A stretch of DNA of 64,000 nt from Paenibacillus eucommiae (GTDB taxonomy: Bacteria; Bacillota; Bacilli; Paenibacillales; NBRC-103111), in contig NZ_JAGGLB010000001.1 of NCBI RefSeq assembly GCF_017874215.1, forward strand, positions 1 through 64,000, written 5' to 3'. Of the stretch, positions 61,924-64,000 are shown in pieces. The translations under genes and the position numbers were made by a program. The notes below the pieces were generated by a model. That model was not told the origin of the DNA. It ran no database searches and saw only the letters and a program-made list of their open reading frames with translations. Each line of letters opens with the position of its first letter. Position 1 is the stretch's first letter.

Positions 61924-62808
61924 ATGCACATCCGTATGTTTGATTTCGTCTGCGACTATAATCGACCTGCAAACCAATTACAGGCATCCCAGTTCTCCCC
62001 GCTTCTGATTCATCCCGATCACCATGAAATGCTATATATAATCGAAGGAACCGTCCTACTTCATAGCATTAATCATCAGTATGAAATCGTAGGTCCTTCT
62101 CTGATTTTGCTTCCCCTCAATACCTTCCATCAACTGATTCATATTTCCAAGCATTATTGCTATGCCTACTGGGAGCTTGAAGACGATGCAAATGGATCAT
62201 TTCCACAGCCCCATCAGTGTACGATCTGGAACGATCTTCAGAGCACATTAGACCGGACTCTCCCCCATGTAGACATGCTCTATCAGCGAATGAATGAGCT
62301 TATTACATTAATGAATACGGACTGGATGCAGCAGCATCCTGAATTAATTCATGAAATAACTCTTTCTGATATTACAGCCATTCTGGCCTTAACCCGGCAT
62401 GCTGTGAAACCTTATGAGCCCAGTGAAAAAATAACCCCTCTGACCAACAGCCGGATCACCCCTACCAAAGAAACGATCGAAATGCTGGTCCGTTGGATGG
62501 AGGAAAGCTATTGGGACAATATCACTTTGCAAACACTTTCTGAAAGAGTTCACTTTAATTCTTCTTATTTAATCCGTATGTTTAGAGAGTATCAGGGAGA
62601 AACTCCCTTCCAATACTTGAACAGATTAAGAATGAATGCTGCGATCAGCTACCTCGCTAACAGCAGCCTGAGTATTCAGGAAATTGCCTTTACGATCGGG
62701 TATCAAAGTATTCATTACTTCAGCCGATTATTTAAGCAAACCTATGGCACAAGCCCCGCCCAGTGGCGAATAGAGCACAAAATCCCCGTGCAGCAAAACG
62801 GTAACTGA
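61924..62808 (+). CDS. AraC-family regulator with cupin sensor domain
   Basis: A 294-residue regulator. The cupin-type sensor lies at residues ~20-110 (LIHPDHHEMLYIIEGTVLL) and the AraC double helix-turn-helix at ~195-290 (ITLQTLSERVHFNSSYLIRMFREYQG, IGYQSIHYFSRLFKQTYGTSPAQW). I chose the ATG at 61924, nine bases after AAGGGAGATGATCGT's purine core; the longer frame starting at 61873 has no ribosome site. It is divergent from one sugar-binding gene and convergent with its paralogue, and probably controls one or both. Confidence 0.9.
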   Translation: MHIRMFDFVCDYNRPANQLQASQFSPLLIHPDHHEMLYIIEGTVLLHSINHQYEIVGPSLILLPLNTFHQLIHISKHYCYAYWELEDDANGSFPQPHQCTIWNDLQSTLDRTLPHVDMLYQRMNELITLMNTDWMQQHPELIHEITLSDITAILALTRHAVKPYEPSEKITPLTNSRITPTKETIEMLVRWMEESYWDNITLQTLSERVHFNSSYLIRMFREYQGETPFQYLNRLRMNAAISYLANSSLSIQEIAFTIGYQSIHYFSRLFKQTYGTSPAQWRIEHKIPVQQNGN

Positions 62809-62816
62809 GCTGAGAA

Positions 62817-62862
62817 TACTGCTCTTGCACCCCATCTTCTAAGCGACAGTGCAAGAGCAGTA
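62817..62862. terminator. Convergent hairpin terminator
   Basis: TACTGCTCTTGCAC pairs perfectly with GTGCAAGAGCAGTA (14 bp) around an 18-base loop, between the stop codons of the AraC gene and the truncated binding-protein gene. No strong T run follows either side, so it may need a factor or simply protect 3' ends. Confidence 0.7.
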
Positions 62863-62875
62863 ACTAACATATAGC

Positions 62876-64000
62876 TTACCAGCCCATCTCTTTACGCAGC
62901 TTCAATGTATCTTCATTAAATTTATCTACCCTAGAAACAAGGGAAGTAATATCGAAATTTGTATACATGCTTTCAAACAATGCTGCATCAATATTTTGGA
63001 ATTCATCAAAGTCTGGAATGGTTGGACCCGGCAAGTTGCAGCACATCGTTCTGGTCATTTTGACGACCTCTGTATCCTTTCCTTTCCATGTCGGGGTGCG
63101 GTCAATTTCAGCATCAATTTCAGGATGAATCACAAATGTATTGGAGCCATTCTTCACATTCCACTTCTGTGCCTCTAATTCAAACTGGAAGCTGATCCAT
63201 TTAAACGCCTCTTCCTTATGCTTGGATGCACTAAGAATCGAGATCGGGCCGAGAAGCTGAACCGTTGCTTGCGTCACTTTGCCTCTTGGCAGCGGTAGCA
63301 GATCCCATTCGAATGTGGCGAGCTCATTGTAGCCTGGAATTACCCAGTCTGCGCCCAGCGTAAACAGTACTTTTCCGGTAAGGAAGTTATTCGCCTTCTC
63401 CCAGCCTAGCTTTGCTGCTTCTTCATCACTAGGTCTGACGTGCCACTTGGTCGTTAAATCCTGCAGCCACTTCATATCTGCCAGCACTTCTGGCGTGTTC
63501 AATAAATTTTGTGACAAATCCTCATTGAAAAACCGTAAATTGGGGGCATGCCCATTAGCCACAGGCAGAATCCAGTTAAAATGAGAAGCCATCAAGGAAT
63601 CATAGGAAATGCCATATTCATTTGCCGCAGGATCTGTAGCCTTCTTGGCCATTTCCAGCATATCGTCATAGGTCCAGTCATAGGAAGGCATTTCCATACC
63701 GTGTTTTTTCAACAAATCTTTGTTGACAACAATCCATTCCGAAATAGCCGTGTAGGGAATCGCCCAAAGCTTATCATCCGGTGTTTTAAAGGCATCCAGG
63801 AAGCCATCAATGATTTTTGCATTTTGAATGGTGGGGTCTTTCGCGATATAAGGAGTCAAATCCTCCAGCATACCGTCCTTCAGCCAGGGGCTTAGCCCAG
63901 TAATCCAGACCAAATCTGCGGGTTCACCGGCAGCCTGCATAGCCACAGCTTTATCAATGCCCCATTCCTCCACTTCGATCGTAATCCATGGATACTTTTC
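62876..64000 (-). CDS. Sugar-binding protein, 5' part outside window
   Basis: The minus-strand frame continues open to the right window edge; its last complete part reads EKYPWITIEVEEWGIDKAVAM, matching the paralogue at 60129 around residue 90, so about 90 residues including the signal peptide are missing. The visible 374 residues agree closely with the paralogue along their whole length (DLVWITGLSPWLKDGMLEDL; NFLTGKVLFTLGADWV), except in the C-terminal 50 residues. It is presumably a lipid-anchored sugar-binding protein, and permease genes may follow upstream on the same strand, out of view. Confidence 0.9.
   Translation of the reverse strand, partial: EKYPWITIEVEEWGIDKAVAMQAAGEPADLVWITGLSPWLKDGMLEDLTPYIAKDPTIQNAKIIDGFLDAFKTPDDKLWAIPYTAISEWIVVNKDLLKKHGMEMPSYDWTYDDMLEMAKKATDPAANEYGISYDSLMASHFNWILPVANGHAPNLRFFNEDLSQNLLNTPEVLADMKWLQDLTTKWHVRPSDEEAAKLGWEKANNFLTGKVLFTLGADWVIPGYNELATFEWDLLPLPRGKVTQATVQLLGPISILSASKHKEEAFKWISFQFELEAQKWNVKNGSNTFVIHPEIDAEIDRTPTWKGKDTEVVKMTRTMCCNLPGPTIPDFDEFQNIDAALFESMYTNFDITSLVSRVDKFNEDTLKLRKEMGW

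Overview
The window looks like a chromosomal segment of a Paenibacillus- or Cohnella-type soil Firmicute. This rests on strong purine-rich Shine-Dalgarno sites, several LplABC/YesMN-type carbohydrate import systems, long AraC regulators with membrane sensor domains, MocR/GntR/LysR regulators, and moderate base composition. I see no tRNA, rRNA, CRISPR array or replication origin. Nearly all genes lie on the minus strand in operons devoted to uptake and breakdown of carbohydrates.

Layout. 1-329: tail of an IS4-type transposase, then about 1 kb of hairpin-rich non-coding DNA. 1330-4426: StrS-type aminotransferase plus a polysaccharide-deacetylase-like protein. 4606-9721: MocR regulator with divergent flavoprotein, APC permease with LysR regulator. 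9832-14157: a GntR/solute-binding-protein fusion regulator, an SGNH esterase and a second aminotransferase. 14956-22146: ABC importer (binding protein, two permeases), its AraC regulator and another SGNH hydrolase. 23007-27406: third aminotransferase and an amidohydrolase, opposite two tandem-duplicated AraC regulators. 27896-33229: Gfo/Idh/MocA oxidoreductase, SDR dehydrogenase, enolase-superfamily dehydratase and two GntR regulators. 33340-34379: frameshifted Rpn-type nuclease gene. 34748-44151: second ABC importer with a YesMN-type two-component system and two further binding proteins. 45732-61496: a very tight operon with ABC ATPase, a giant binding protein carrying carbohydrate-binding-like domains, two permease pairs, an NHL-propeller/Yip1 membrane protein, a DUF5696-like protein and a sialate-O-acetylesterase-like enzyme. 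61924-64000: AraC regulator and a second binding protein cut by the window edge.

How it works together (inference). Extracellular glycans are bound by membrane-anchored proteins, imported as oligosaccharides, deacetylated by SGNH/SASA esterases and processed by oxidoreductases, dehydratase and aminotransferases. The first two importers lack an ATPase gene, so the ATPase at 58750-59886 (or one elsewhere) may energise them.

The most unusual signal is non-coding. Six intergenic regions carry copies of a composite repeat of up to about 0.63 kb. It has a small head hairpin, a roughly 120-nt hairpin whose arms co-vary between copies, and a cassette of four palindromes (TTTAACGATG-N5-CATCGTTAAA and variants) spaced 51/62/51 bp. 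The spacing holds even where the palindrome sequence has changed on both arms. A degenerate relative with a different core follows the IS4 fragment. A 105-bp MITE-like insertion sits in the loop of a terminator, and simple tandem repeats, many of 7 bp, recur at gene boundaries.
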